From positions 1 through 64,000 of the forward strand of contig DCHS01000038.1 of NCBI GenBank assembly GCA_002314875.1: a stretch of 64,000 nucleotides of DNA, given 5' to 3'. The stretch comes from Prevotellaceae bacterium UBA1746 (GTDB lineage Bacteria; Bacteroidota; Bacteroidia; Bacteroidales; Bacteroidaceae). The notes under the pieces were generated by a model, which saw only the letters and a list, made by a program, of their open reading frames with translations, made no database searches and was not told the DNA's origin. Shown piece after piece: positions 8,126 to 16,784 of the stretch (position 1 is its first letter; each line of letters begins with the position of its first letter). A program made the translations under genes and the position numbers.

Positions 8126-8677
8126 TCAGTCTTGTCCCATTTCTTCGTCATCGTTGAAAGAGTTGTCACGGGTAACAATTGAAGTTCCGCCACCGTGAGG
8201 GAGAACGACCTTGAAAGCAACACCGCCTTCCTCATCGAGAGGTTTGTTGAAGAATGCCTCGAATACGACGCCGGCATTTGTAACTTCACGGAAGGCCATA
8301 CCGCCCATGATGAGGATCTTATTCTCGTCGCCTTCAAGATAGGTCTCGAAGTTCGGCTTTGAGAATGTACGGTCAATAACCGTTGCACCGTTCTCGGTAA
8401 CCTTAACCATGACGAGGTTGTCCTTGTAAGGCTTGTCGTACTGGTCCTTTACCTTGGGAAGGGAATCAGCAGGAGCGGTCTTGATATTGACAACATAGTG
8501 CTTGCCATTGAAATCACATTCCTGAGTACGGTCCGTTGGCGTGTCGTAATCCTGGTCCTCAGTGGCGAGGGCAAATTTTGTAGTATCTACATCTGTCTTT
8601 GCACCGTCATTTCTTGTACCACAAGAAAGAAGGGCTAAACTCATCAGTGTGAGTAGTGAAAATGAAAGAAATCTCAT
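8126..8677 (-). CDS. Predicted lipoprotein, DUF4738-like
   Basis: A 183-residue exported lipoprotein. The signal peptide ends in a lipobox (LALLSC) with the acylated Cys at residue 19. After an acidic linker comes one compact domain with alternating beta strands (HYVVNIKTAPADSLP, DNLVMVKVTENGATVIDRTFSK, VAFKVVLPHGGGTSIV) and an acidic C-terminus. It resembles a small Bacteroidetes lipoprotein family of unknown function (DUF4738-like; from memory, not verified). It is a stand-alone gene with its own promoter box, divergent from the DUF4230 pair. Confidence 0.75.
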   Translation of the reverse strand: MRFLSFSLLTLMSLALLSCGTRNDGAKTDVDTTKFALATEDQDYDTPTDRTQECDFNGKHYVVNIKTAPADSLPKVKDQYDKPYKDNLVMVKVTENGATVIDRTFSKPNFETYLEGDENKILIMGGMAFREVTNAGVVFEAFFNKPLDEEGGVAFKVVLPHGGGTSIVTRDNSFNDDEEMGQD

Positions 8678-8706
8678 AAATGTTGTATTTTTGTTGATTT
8701 TTCGTG

Positions 8707-8714
8707 CAAAGGTA
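8707..8714 (-). promoter_or_regulatory. Promoter -7 box for the lipoprotein gene
   Basis: On the minus strand this reads TACCTTTG, followed by CACG, a match to the Bacteroidetes -7 consensus TAnnTTTG. It lies about 30 bases upstream of the start at 8677. Confidence 0.65.
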
Positions 8715-8737
8715 ATGAATATTTTAAAATAAATAAG

Positions 8738-8745
8738 TAATTTTG
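8738..8745 (+). promoter_or_regulatory. Promoter -7 box for the DUF4230 pair
   Basis: TAATTTTG matches the Bacteroidetes -7 consensus and lies 22 bases before the GTG start at 8768. It implies a very short leader, roughly 15 bases. Confidence 0.6.
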
Positions 8746-8767
8746 CCGCGATTTTATGAAATAAACC

Positions 8768-9457
8768 GTGAAAAAAACATTTTTCCTTCTTCTTTGCAGT
8801 ATTCTTGCTGGCTTTGCAGGAATCTTTGAGAGTTGTCGTAAGGGAGCCGTGATGGAATTTACAGGCTCTGGTGTTGCGATGGACTCTTCATCAATTGTGA
8901 AGATTGACACTCTCCATGAAGCCGTGATGAGTATTCAGCAGCAGAGCAGACTCTTTACTACGGAATGTCAGATTCATAAGGTGGTCCTATATACTGATGA
9001 AGGCAAGATTGGAGGAAAACTTCTCGATATCGATATCCCTGGCGACCGCAAGGTGGCTATTCCCATTGATGTCACCCTCAAAGGCTATGTTGATTTTACC
9101 GAGTTTTCAGAAAAGAACATTCGTAAGACTGATTCTCTCTGCATCGTGACGCTTCCCGATCCGGAAGTCGTTGTAACCGGTTCAAAGATAGATCACAAGG
9201 CTACACGTCAGTATGTGTCGATGACACGTTCTCGTTTTTCCGAGACAGAAATCACCAAACTGACATCTCAGGGAGAAGATACCATTATTAACCATATCAC
9301 GAATTACGGTATCATTGAACAGAGCCGCGAAAGTTGTGCACGTATCCTCGTGCCCCTGTTGACCCGTGTTGGTTTTAAGGAAAGCAACATCGTGATTCGT
9401 TTCCGTAAGAATTATAACGACGCTGATCTTCGCAGCCTAACCTCTTTCCAAAAATGA
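8768..9457 (+). CDS. DUF4230 family protein (first of pair)
   Basis: A 229-residue envelope protein starting at a GTG codon, which is the only start giving a complete signal sequence (residues 1-20) and fits the nearby promoter. The rest is one DUF4230-type domain (SIQQQSRLFTTECQIHKVV, then VAIPIDVTLKGYVDF, LPDPEVVVTGSKID and a C-terminal helix with ARILVPLLTRVGFKESNIVIRF). A Cys at residue 23 has only a poor lipobox (FESC), so it may be membrane-anchored by the hydrophobic N-terminus instead. Its last four bases overlap the next gene (ATGA), so the two DUF4230 proteins are translationally coupled and may work together. Function unknown. Confidence 0.8.
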   Translation: MKKTFFLLLCSILAGFAGIFESCRKGAVMEFTGSGVAMDSSSIVKIDTLHEAVMSIQQQSRLFTTECQIHKVVLYTDEGKIGGKLLDIDIPGDRKVAIPIDVTLKGYVDFTEFSEKNIRKTDSLCIVTLPDPEVVVTGSKIDHKATRQYVSMTRSRFSETEITKLTSQGEDTIINHITNYGIIEQSRESCARILVPLLTRVGFKESNIVIRFRKNYNDADLRSLTSFQK

Positions 9458-10107
9458 AAAAGTTCGGACATTTCCTTCTTGCCATTTTGAAATGGTGTTG
9501 GCGCAACTGGAAGACGACGGTAATACTACTGTTGCTTGCTGTGATTGCCTACTTTGGCTATGGCATCTACAATGCGATTAAGAACGGTGAACCCCTGATG
9601 GCCTTTCAACATACAGAGGCTATTGACGAGACTCCCGAAGAAGTCCGTGCGATGCGAGCCATTGGACAATGGGAATTTCTCAGCGTTTCAACTGAAGAAC
9701 TCATCGAGAAGCACGAATCCCATCTCGTAGGAGACAAGCATCTTGTGAAGGTCTATAAAGGAACTCTCCGCCTCGGCATTGATATGCAGAAAGCCGCTGA
9801 CGATTGGTGTGTTGTTGACGGACAAACAGTGAATGTCACTCTCCCCGATATCACTCTTCTCGACAATAACTTTATCGATGAAGCCAGAACGGTGACTTTC
9901 TATGAGAAGGGTAGTTTCTCTGCTGAAGAAAAACAGGCCCTCTACGATCAGGCTTGTGCAGCCATGAAGAAACGTTCACTCTCCACGGCCAATATCGCTA
10001 CTGCTCGTCAGGCAGCAGAGGAACAGTTCACCAGACTTTTTGCTGCTCTCGGTTATAAGAACATCTCCGTTGCAATCGGTCCCAAACCGCAATCTACTAA
10101 GAAATAG
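9454..10107 (+). CDS. DUF4230 family protein, membrane-anchored (second of pair)
   Basis: A 217-residue protein with a short basic N-terminus (KWCWRNWK), one transmembrane helix at about 21-40, and a periplasmic DUF4230-like domain (VKVYKGTLRLGIDMQKAADDWCVVDGQTVNVTLPDITLLDNN, then a long helix ending FTRLFAALGYKNISVAI). The fold pattern parallels the upstream gene despite low sequence identity, pointing to an old duplication within one operon. There is no catalytic motif I recognise. It overlaps the preceding gene by four bases and is followed after 62 bases by a peptidase gene. Confidence 0.8.
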   Translation: MKKFGHFLLAILKWCWRNWKTTVILLLLAVIAYFGYGIYNAIKNGEPLMAFQHTEAIDETPEEVRAMRAIGQWEFLSVSTEELIEKHESHLVGDKHLVKVYKGTLRLGIDMQKAADDWCVVDGQTVNVTLPDITLLDNNFIDEARTVTFYEKGSFSAEEKQALYDQACAAMKKRSLSTANIATARQAAEEQFTRLFAALGYKNISVAIGPKPQSTKK

Positions 10108-10169
10108 AATAAAGTATATCAACATAAATCAACTATTTAAATCAGTAATAAAGACATTTTAATTATCAA

Positions 10170-12653
10170 ATGAAAAAAATAGCAACTCTCTTCCTTTCTC
10201 TCTTCGTTGCTGCAACGGCGATGGCGGTTCCCGCTAAACGTACGCCGATTACAGTGACTCAGCCTGATGGAACCACACTGACCGTGATGATGGTAGGTGA
10301 CGAGCATTTCCATTATTTTGTTAATACTGCTAACGGAGAGAAACTTTTCCGTGAATCCAGTGGCTTCTTCCGCACAGCAACCGAGGCCGAACTTGAAAGT
10401 CGCCTACAGTTCTCTGAACAACGTGCAGCAGAAAGCAACTCTCGTCGCTTGGCGGCTCCCAGCAAGGCAGCAACAACAAAGTATTCCGTGCTTGATCCTG
10501 ATGGTACGACGATCAACCTCCATGGTCAGAAGCGTACCCTCGTAATCCTTGTTAATTTTGCCGACAAGGCATGGAATTCTAAGAATTCTACCCGTATGCC
10601 TAATCAAATGAATAAGGTGGGATATGATGAAAACGGCCATATCGGTTCCGCTCATGACTTCTTCTATTCTCAGTCTTATGGTGACTTTGATTTGGAAATC
10701 GACGTCGTTGGTCCTTACACCCTCAGCAACCAGATGTCTTATTATGGCAAGAATGATTCTTACGGTAACGACACTCATCCTTGTGAGATGGTAGCAGAAG
10801 CCTGTCAGTTGGCTGCTGCTGACAGCCTTGACTTCTCACCCTACGACTGGGACGGTGACAAGAAGGCTGAAATGATTACCATCGTTTATGCTGGTTATGG
10901 TGAGGCACAGGGTGCTAGCGCTAATACCATTTGGCCTCATCAATGGACCTTGAGTGAAGGTAAGATGTACGGTGATGGTTCTGGTATGATTTCCCTTGGA
11001 GGTATTAAGGTCGATAAGTATCTTTGTTTGAACGAATTGAGCGGTACTTACGGTACTACTCTCGATGGTATCGGTACTTTCTGCCACGAATTCAGTCATA
11101 GCCTCGGTCTCCCCGATATTTACCACACTTCCAACAGCTATAGTAACAATGGTATGGGAGCATGGAGCGTCATGGACTATGGTTGCTATAATGGTGGTGG
11201 TTGTGTACCTCTTGGTTATACCGCTTACGAACGTGCATTCTGCGGTTGGCTTGAACCCAAAGAACTCAACGAAGGATGTGACATTACCGGAATGAAAGCA
11301 TTGTCAGATAGTGCTGAGGCTTACATCGTCTATAATGACGCCCTCAAGACAGAATACTATCTCCTCTACAATGTTCAGAAGAAGAGCTGGGATGCAGAAG
11401 GTCCTGGCCATGGCATGGTCATCATGCATGTTGACTATGATGAAACTTCATGGGCAAATAATGTGGTAAACAATACGGATTCACATCGTCGTTGTTCCAT
11501 GTTCCATGCTGATAACAGTTCTGATGCAAGTTCTGCAGGTGTTGCTTATCCTGGTACTTCCAAGAATACCAAGCTTACGGATACTTCTTCACCCAAGGCG
11601 TCTCTTTTCAATAAGAACACCGATGGTTCAAAGTTGATGCACAAGCCCATAGAAGACATTACAGAGCAGAATGGTTTGATCTCCTTCAAATTCAATGGCG
11701 GCCGTCAGGTTGTTGTTGATGTTCCCGAAATGGTAGAGCCTACCGAATACACTGATAATTCCTTCGTAGCCGTATGGAACCCCATTGCAGACCCCGATGC
11801 TACCTATAACCTTGAACTCACCAAGAAGTTTGAAGTAGAAGGTACTGCTCCCTCAGACGTTGTGTTGATTAATCAGGACTTTAAGAAGTTGGTAGCAGGA
11901 ACCTATCAGGATATCGCAGATCACATTGACGACTACACCGATACCAAGGGTTGGACTGGTAAGCGTGTTTATGTTCAGGATGGTTATATGAAGATTGGCA
12001 GCACCAGTATTATCGGTAACATTACCACTCCCGCTCTTCCTGTTTCCAGTGGTGCTCTTACCGTTCGTTTCACTGCAACGGATTACTCTGGTAGCGATAA
12101 ATTCGAGTTTACCTTCAAGTTGACGAATGTTGCTGATGCTGAAGCTGATTCCATCTATATCACCACTACCAAAGACCAGAACATCGTGAACTTCATTGAC
12201 GTTCCCGAAGGTGAATACACCTTGACGATGAGCGCTAGCGATACGCAGGTGAAGAACGCTCGTTTCTTCCTTTATGATATTGCAGCTTATGATGGCGATT
12301 TCTCTGACGAAGACTTTGCTGAAGAGGATGCTGAAGCTTCCAGTGCTCCAGCTCGCGCTACCCGTACCCGTAAGACCTATTACAACGGTCTCACAGGAAC
12401 GTGCTACGAGATTACTGACCTCCCCGACAATTGCACCTGCACCTATCGTGTTCAGGCTGTTGATGGAGAAGGTTACATCAGCCAGTGGAGTGAACCCGTT
12501 ACTATCGTTCTTGGTTCTATTCTTGATGCAGTTTCCAGCGTTTCTGCAGATTCTGCAAACACCACTATTTACGATCTCCAGGGTCGTCGTGTAAATCCCT
12601 CAGCAATGAATAAGGGCGTTTACATCATGAACGGCAAGCTCTATCGCTTCTAA
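10170..12653 (+). CDS. Secreted M6-family metalloprotease with T9SS-like tail
   Basis: An 827-residue extracellular zinc peptidase. Signal peptide about 1-19 (AATAMAVP). A pro-region follows (ITVTQPDGTTLTVMMVGDEHFHYF) that is similar to that of the M6 protein at 50013. The catalytic domain covers about 110-480, with HEFSHSLGLPD at residues 306-316 (HExxHxxGxxD: two His ligands, catalytic Glu, then a third ligand in the Asp region) and the downstream Met-turn-like SVMDYG. Residues about 510-780 are beta-sandwich modules of Fn3 type. The end (IYDLQGRRV...KGVYIMNGKLYRF) is the short sorting tail. The likely role is degradation of proteins outside the cell. No clear promoter box is seen in the 62 bases upstream. 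Confidence 0.9.
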   Translation: MKKIATLFLSLFVAATAMAVPAKRTPITVTQPDGTTLTVMMVGDEHFHYFVNTANGEKLFRESSGFFRTATEAELESRLQFSEQRAAESNSRRLAAPSKAATTKYSVLDPDGTTINLHGQKRTLVILVNFADKAWNSKNSTRMPNQMNKVGYDENGHIGSAHDFFYSQSYGDFDLEIDVVGPYTLSNQMSYYGKNDSYGNDTHPCEMVAEACQLAAADSLDFSPYDWDGDKKAEMITIVYAGYGEAQGASANTIWPHQWTLSEGKMYGDGSGMISLGGIKVDKYLCLNELSGTYGTTLDGIGTFCHEFSHSLGLPDIYHTSNSYSNNGMGAWSVMDYGCYNGGGCVPLGYTAYERAFCGWLEPKELNEGCDITGMKALSDSAEAYIVYNDALKTEYYLLYNVQKKSWDAEGPGHGMVIMHVDYDETSWANNVVNNTDSHRRCSMFHADNSSDASSAGVAYPGTSKNTKLTDTSSPKASLFNKNTDGSKLMHKPIEDITEQNGLISFKFNGGRQVVVDVPEMVEPTEYTDNSFVAVWNPIADPDATYNLELTKKFEVEGTAPSDVVLINQDFKKLVAGTYQDIADHIDDYTDTKGWTGKRVYVQDGYMKIGSTSIIGNITTPALPVSSGALTVRFTATDYSGSDKFEFTFKLTNVADAEADSIYITTTKDQNIVNFIDVPEGEYTLTMSASDTQVKNARFFLYDIAAYDGDFSDEDFAEEDAEASSAPARATRTRKTYYNGLTGTCYEITDLPDNCTCTYRVQAVDGEGYISQWSEPVTIVLGSILDAVSSVSADSANTTIYDLQGRRVNPSAMNKGVYIMNGKLYRF

Positions 12654-12688
12654 AAATCACAGGAAATCTTTATTTTCCTTGACAAATG

Positions 12689-12720
12689 TTTGGTTATGTC
12701 GCAGATTTACTATAAATTTG
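12689..12720 (+). promoter_or_regulatory. Promoter for the ATP-grasp/esterase pair
   Basis: TTTG (12689-12692), 20 bases, then TAAATTTG (12713-12720): a near-ideal Bacteroidetes housekeeping promoter. The leader to the ATG at 12794 is about 65 bases. Confidence 0.75.
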
Positions 12721-12793
12721 CGGCATAATCTCTTTATTTGCAGACATTAACCTTGTTGAACGGATTCTTTCCGTACACAAAAACTTGAAAACT

Positions 12794-13990
12794 ATGAACT
12801 TTGTATTTGTATCTCCAAACTTCCCCACGACTTATTGGCAGTTTGTTAAACACCTCCATCTTAATGGAGCAAATGTACTGGGCATTGGTGAAGCTCCCTA
12901 CGAGGAACTTCATGCTGAATTGCAGACTCATCTGACGGAGTACTATCGCGTTAGTTCTATGGAGGACTACGACCAGATGTACCGCGCCGTTGCTTATTTT
13001 GCTTTCAAATACGGCAAAATCGACTGGCTTGAGTCCAACAATGAATACTGGCTCCAGCAAGATGCTCGTCTCCGTACTGATTTCAATATCAATACGGGTA
13101 TCAAGTCTGACCGTATCGACAGCATCAAGGAGAAGTCGGAAATGAAGAAGTACTATGCTGCCGGTGGTATACGTACCGCTCGTCAGATCAAGTGCAGCGA
13201 AGGTTTTGATAATTGTGCCCATTTTGCTTTTGAGGCCAATTATCCCATCTTTGCCAAGCCTGATGTTGGTGTTGGTGCAGGTGGTGCCCAGAAGATTGAA
13301 AACGAAGATGAACTTCGTCGATTCTTTGCTGAGACACCTCAGGTTTGGGATTATGTCATCGAGGAATTCGTTACTGGTGATATCTGTACCTATGATGCTA
13401 TTATCGACAGCAAGGGAAATCCTCTTTTCGAGAGCATGTGCGTCTGTCCACCCTCTATTGCTGAAATCGTAGCGAACCAGGATGATATGACCTACTATGT
13501 TGAAAAGCAGATTAACAGCAACCTCTCCTTCTGGGGCCGTCAGACCGTCAAGGCTTTCGGTGTTACCAGTCGTTTCGTCCATCTCGAATTCTTCCGTCTC
13601 CAGCGTGACCATCGTGGTCTCGGTAATGTTGGTGACTTCGTTGCTCTCGAGGTAAATATGCGTCCCGGTGGTGGTTTCACTCCCGATCTTATCAATTTCG
13701 CTCACGATGTTGATGTCTATAAGATCTGGGCCGATATGGTCTGCTTCGATGATCGTACGACGATGGATGGTGCTGAAGATTACTATACGATGTTCGTTGG
13801 CCGTCGTGACGGTGTGGAATATGTTCACGGTCACGAAGAGGTTCTTGAACGTTATAAGACTCAACTCAAGATGTGGGACCGTGTTCCCGATGCTCTTTCC
13901 GATGACCTCGGTAACCAGAGCTACATCGCACGCTTTGAAACTCAGGAAGAAATGTATGAGTTCGAAGCATTCGCAACTGAAAGAAAATAA
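12794..13990 (+). CDS. ATP-grasp domain ligase
   Basis: A 398-residue cytoplasmic protein of the ATP-grasp superfamily (carbamoyl-phosphate-synthase-like group). I use the ATG at 12794; a TTG three codons earlier is in frame. An N-terminal Rossmann-like subdomain (FVFVSPNFPTTYWQFVKHL) precedes the ATP-grasp fold, with the nucleotide-binding Lys in PIFAKPDVGVGAGGA, the adenine-side VIEEFVTGD and the metal-ligand segment EVNMRPGGG. These enzymes join a carboxylate to an amine or thiol through an acyl-phosphate. The substrate is not predictable. The esterase gene downstream has a strong tendency to accompany ATP-grasp genes, so they probably share a pathway. A dispersed palindromic repeat fills the gap between them. 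Confidence 0.85.
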   Translation: MNFVFVSPNFPTTYWQFVKHLHLNGANVLGIGEAPYEELHAELQTHLTEYYRVSSMEDYDQMYRAVAYFAFKYGKIDWLESNNEYWLQQDARLRTDFNINTGIKSDRIDSIKEKSEMKKYYAAGGIRTARQIKCSEGFDNCAHFAFEANYPIFAKPDVGVGAGGAQKIENEDELRRFFAETPQVWDYVIEEFVTGDICTYDAIIDSKGNPLFESMCVCPPSIAEIVANQDDMTYYVEKQINSNLSFWGRQTVKAFGVTSRFVHLEFFRLQRDHRGLGNVGDFVALEVNMRPGGGFTPDLINFAHDVDVYKIWADMVCFDDRTTMDGAEDYYTMFVGRRDGVEYVHGHEEVLERYKTQLKMWDRVPDALSDDLGNQSYIARFETQEEMYEFEAFATERK

Positions 13991-13998
13991 TATAATAA

Positions 13999-14093
13999 TT
14001 AGGAATTATGAATTAAGATTTTTGAATTACCATGCGGTTGACTGCATCGCGCAGCATAATTCTTAATTCAAAATTCTTAATTCAAAATTTAAC
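13999..14093 (+). repeat. Dispersed AT-armed palindromic repeat, copy 1
   Basis: About 95 bases: AT-rich arms built from GAATTAAGA / TTCAAAATTCTTAA units around a GC-rich core (ACCATGCGGT, then TGCATCGCGCAGC). The same core and arms occur in reverse orientation at 40941-41045. It lies immediately before the esterase start at 14097. Confidence 0.75.
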
Positions 14094-14096
14094 AAT

Positions 14097-14840
14097 ATGC
14101 AGATTGATTACAAGAAGTGCTGGAGCCCAGAACTCCAGCGAGATATTGAGTGGAAGACCTACGGTACCGAAGGACATCCCATTGTGGTATTCCCTTGTCA
14201 GGACGGTCGTTTCTACGATTATGAGAATTTCAAAATGTTCGACATCCTTTGGCCCTTCATTGAGGAAGGCCGTTGCCGTTTCATCTGTGTGGACGGTATC
14301 GACTGGGAAAGTTGGACAGCTCAGGGAGACTGCCGTCCCCGTATCGAACAGCACGAACGCTGGTTCTGGAGCATCATTAACCAGGTGCTCCCTCGTGAGC
14401 GCAAGTACGATGGCGAGATGTTTATTACCACGGGTTGCTCAATGGGTGCCTTCCATGCGGCAAACTTCTTCTTCCGTCGTCCTGACCTCTTCGATGGTGT
14501 CATTGCTCAGAGTGGTTGCTACTGCGCTCGTGAATTTATGGGCGACTACTGTGATGATCTGGTCTATGCCAATTCTCCAACTTACTTCTTGAAGAATCTC
14601 GCTCCCGACCATTACTATACAGATATGTATCGTCATCGTCAGATTTTCGTCTGCATTGGTCAAGGTCGTTGGGAAGGTCCGCTGTTAGCAGAAACTCGCG
14701 AACTCGATACCATTCTCTGTGAGAAGGGCATCCCTGCACACTTCGAGTATTGGGGTCACGATGTTGACCATGACTGGCCCTGGTGGAAGATTCAGCTTCC
14801 TCAGCTCCTCAACCAGATCCTCTGCAATTTCGGTCAGTAA
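14097..14840 (+). CDS. Alpha/beta-hydrolase esterase (COG4947-like)
   Basis: A 247-residue cytoplasmic esterase-like protein. The family start (RDIEWKTYGTEGHPIVVFPCQDGRFYDYENF) and the nucleophile elbow GCSMGA at about residues 119-124 (Ser nucleophile) are clear; an acidic residue near LLAETRELD and the His in WGHDVDHDW complete a plausible triad. Members of this group commonly lie next to ATP-grasp ligases, as here. They may remove an ester or thioester group or act in proofreading, but the reaction has not been defined from sequence. It is the second gene of the pair started at 12794 and is followed by a hairpin terminator. Confidence 0.85.
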   Translation: MQIDYKKCWSPELQRDIEWKTYGTEGHPIVVFPCQDGRFYDYENFKMFDILWPFIEEGRCRFICVDGIDWESWTAQGDCRPRIEQHERWFWSIINQVLPRERKYDGEMFITTGCSMGAFHAANFFFRRPDLFDGVIAQSGCYCAREFMGDYCDDLVYANSPTYFLKNLAPDHYYTDMYRHRQIFVCIGQGRWEGPLLAETRELDTILCEKGIPAHFEYWGHDVDHDWPWWKIQLPQLLNQILCNFGQ

Positions 14841-14882
14841 TACTCCGAAGTGCCATAATGGTATGCTCGTTTATGGCAATAA

Positions 14883-14920
14883 AATAATCCCCAAAGACAA
14901 TAGCGTCCTTGGGGATTATT
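14883..14920. terminator. Bidirectional hairpin terminator
   Basis: A 12-base-pair stem AATAATCCCCAA / TTGGGGATTATT with a 14-base loop, between the convergent esterase and EamA genes. A weaker hairpin (TGCCATA / TATGGCA) lies just before it at about 14855-14882. Confidence 0.8.
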
Positions 14921-14985
14921 CTGTGTTTCGTCTTTGTGGGATTATCCTGTATCGCGGCCTTTCTTTCTTGAAAGAAGCATAGACC

Positions 14986-15960
14986 TTACAGCACTCCCAA
15001 ACAGAGGAAGATCATGCTGAGGAGAACGAGGAGAAGGTCGAGGGCTTTGCTCTTGATGTTGCGCTCTTTTAGGAAAAGTGCACCAAAGAGGAAACTGACG
15101 AGAACGGAACTGCGTCGTGTCATCGATACGACGGCGATGAGTGCGCCTTCGAAGGAGAGTGCATAGAAGTAACACATATCTGCAGCGCAAAGGAAGATAG
15201 AAATGCCAATGATGGTCCAGCGCCATTCAAAAGTCTCGGATTTCTTTACTGTTTGTTCTTTTGGGTTTAACAAGTGAAGTTCTTTTGCGTTCCTTTCACT
15301 CCTCTTATTATATATATACCAAAAGAACAAAGCTACAGCCATCATTCCCATTTGGTAGACATTGAACCAACTTTGGACAAACATTGCAGGAAGTTCCTGA
15401 CCGCCGTTGGAGTGGGGTGCAAGGAGAAATTTGTCATAAAGTCCGCTGATCGCCCCTAAAACGGCTGCAGCGATAAGGAGGAAAATCCAACGGTTATGGG
15501 TAAAGTTGATTCCTTCTTTCTTTCCGCTCCTGCTCATCAAGAAGAAGGCGATGATAGCTACAAGAACACCCGCCCATTGCCAGAGATTCAGGTGTTCACC
15601 GAAGATAAGAAGCGCTCCTACGAGCGTCATAACAGGACGTGTCGCATTGATGGGACCCACGATAGTCAGTGGCAGGTGCTTGATGGCAAAATATCCACAA
15701 ACCCATGAGCTGAGGACAATGACGGCTTTCAGCAGTACCCAGCGGTGCATTGTCCAATTACCTTCAGGAACGAACCAGTGACTCTCCGTTGGAAGCATTC
15801 CGAAAGGAGAGCCGATGATAATAGGTAGAAAGAGGAGTGTAGAGAAGAGCGTATTCAGAAACAATACGGGGATGACTGCATTGCCACGAAGAGACTGCTT
15901 CTTGAAAACGTCATAGAATCCCAGCAGAACGGCTGAGAAAATTGCCATTAAAAACCACAT
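14986..15960 (-). CDS. EamA/DMT-family membrane transporter
   Basis: A 324-residue inner-membrane protein with about ten hydrophobic helices in two EamA repeats (N-half to about 150, C-half from about 170). It has the typical features: an N-terminal helix with a polar cluster (LLGFYDVFKK), GPINATRPVMTLVGALLIFGE in the first repeat and ALIAVVSMTRRSSVLVSFLFGALFLKE in the second. I chose the ATG at 15960 because it begins the first helix; an in-frame start ten codons upstream would add a polar extension. It probably exports or imports a small metabolite. The substrate is unknown. Confidence 0.85.
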   Translation of the reverse strand: MWFLMAIFSAVLLGFYDVFKKQSLRGNAVIPVLFLNTLFSTLLFLPIIIGSPFGMLPTESHWFVPEGNWTMHRWVLLKAVIVLSSWVCGYFAIKHLPLTIVGPINATRPVMTLVGALLIFGEHLNLWQWAGVLVAIIAFFLMSRSGKKEGINFTHNRWIFLLIAAAVLGAISGLYDKFLLAPHSNGGQELPAMFVQSWFNVYQMGMMAVALFFWYIYNKRSERNAKELHLLNPKEQTVKKSETFEWRWTIIGISIFLCAADMCYFYALSFEGALIAVVSMTRRSSVLVSFLFGALFLKERNIKSKALDLLLVLLSMIFLCLGVL

Positions 15961-15987
15961 AATTGTTCGTTTTTGTGTATTGTAATG

Positions 15988-15995
15988 CAAAAATA
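15988..15995 (-). promoter_or_regulatory. Promoter -7 box for the EamA gene
   Basis: On the minus strand this reads TATTTTTG, matching TAnnTTTG, about 28 bases upstream of the start at 15960. It also argues against the longer alternative start at 15990, which would lie inside the box. Confidence 0.55.
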
Positions 15996-16049
15996 GAATT
16001 ATTTTTTCTTAAAAATGCCTTTTCTTCTTTTTTGAAAAAAAAAAATCAG

Positions 16050-16057
16050 TATATTTG
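16050..16057 (+). promoter_or_regulatory. Promoter -7 box for the coiled-coil lipoprotein
   Basis: TATATTTG (then CGG) matches the Bacteroidetes -7 consensus. A TTTG lies at 16031-16034 followed by an 11-base A-run, a spacing somewhat shorter than usual. The leader to the ATG at 16120 is about 55 bases. Confidence 0.6.
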
Positions 16058-16119
16058 CGGTCGATTTCACTGTTTGCTTAGCAAACATTATCTATTCACC
16101 CCTAATTAAAAGAAGAAAC

Positions 16120-16767
16120 ATGAAGAAAATCTATTTTGCTGCATTAGCAGTTGCAGCCCTCACTTTCGCTGCTTGTGGTAATTCTACAAAACCCGCAGAA
16201 GAAGTTGTTGACTCTACCGAAGTAGCAGTTGCAGAAGACGTAGATGTAAACGCTGAACTCGATGCTGTTACCGCTGCTCTTGCCAGCAACGACGAAACTG
16301 CCGTTACCGATGGCATTAACAAGATTCAAGCTGCTATCCAGAAGATCGCTGCTGCTGGTAATTCCGAACTCGCTGTAGAATATGCGAAGAAGGTTCAGGA
16401 ATGGTATGAAACCAACAAGGAAAAGGTTGCTGAAGTTGTTAAGAACAGCGAAGTTCTCAAGGCTGCTGTAGAACAGCTTCCCACCACTGCAGAGGCTGTC
16501 AAGGGTTATCTCGAGCAGGTTGGCGTTAGTGCAGATGCTCTGACCGATGAGGCTGCTGCACAGGTAGGTGCTGCTGCTGAACAGGTAGACAAGGCAAAGG
16601 AACAAATCAATGCTGCAAAGGAAAAGATCGAAGCTGCTCCCGAGCAGGTAAAGGCAAAGGCTGAGCAGGCTGCTACTGAAGCAAGAGACGCTGCAAAGGC
16701 TAAGGCTCAGGAAGAAGCAAGCAAGGCTGCTGGCAAGGCTGTTGACAAGCTCCTCGGTGGCAAATAA
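16120..16767 (+). CDS. Ala/Glu/Lys-rich coiled-coil lipoprotein
   Basis: A 215-residue lipoprotein with a clean lipobox (TFAAC, Cys at residue 19). After an acidic linker almost the whole protein is helical: Ala, Glu and Lys make up most residues from 45 to 205, in heptad-like and 11-residue patterns (AAEQVDKAKEQINAAKEKIE, then repeated K-A-E-Q-A). It resembles late-embryogenesis-abundant-like or murein-lipoprotein-like helical proteins more than an enzyme. The start is preceded by AAGAAGAA and an A-rich leader, and a strong terminator follows, so it may be abundantly expressed. It is probably a structural or stress-related envelope protein. Confidence 0.75.
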   Translation: MKKIYFAALAVAALTFAACGNSTKPAEEVVDSTEVAVAEDVDVNAELDAVTAALASNDETAVTDGINKIQAAIQKIAAAGNSELAVEYAKKVQEWYETNKEKVAEVVKNSEVLKAAVEQLPTTAEAVKGYLEQVGVSADALTDEAAAQVGAAAEQVDKAKEQINAAKEKIEAAPEQVKAKAEQAATEARDAAKAKAQEEASKAAGKAVDKLLGGK

Positions 16768-16784
16768 TCTAAATTAAAAGTATA

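Noticed and set aside
12661..12680. AGGAAA...TTTCCT after the M6 peptidase as a terminator
   Set aside because: The stem is only about six base pairs, GC-poor, with no clear T-run.
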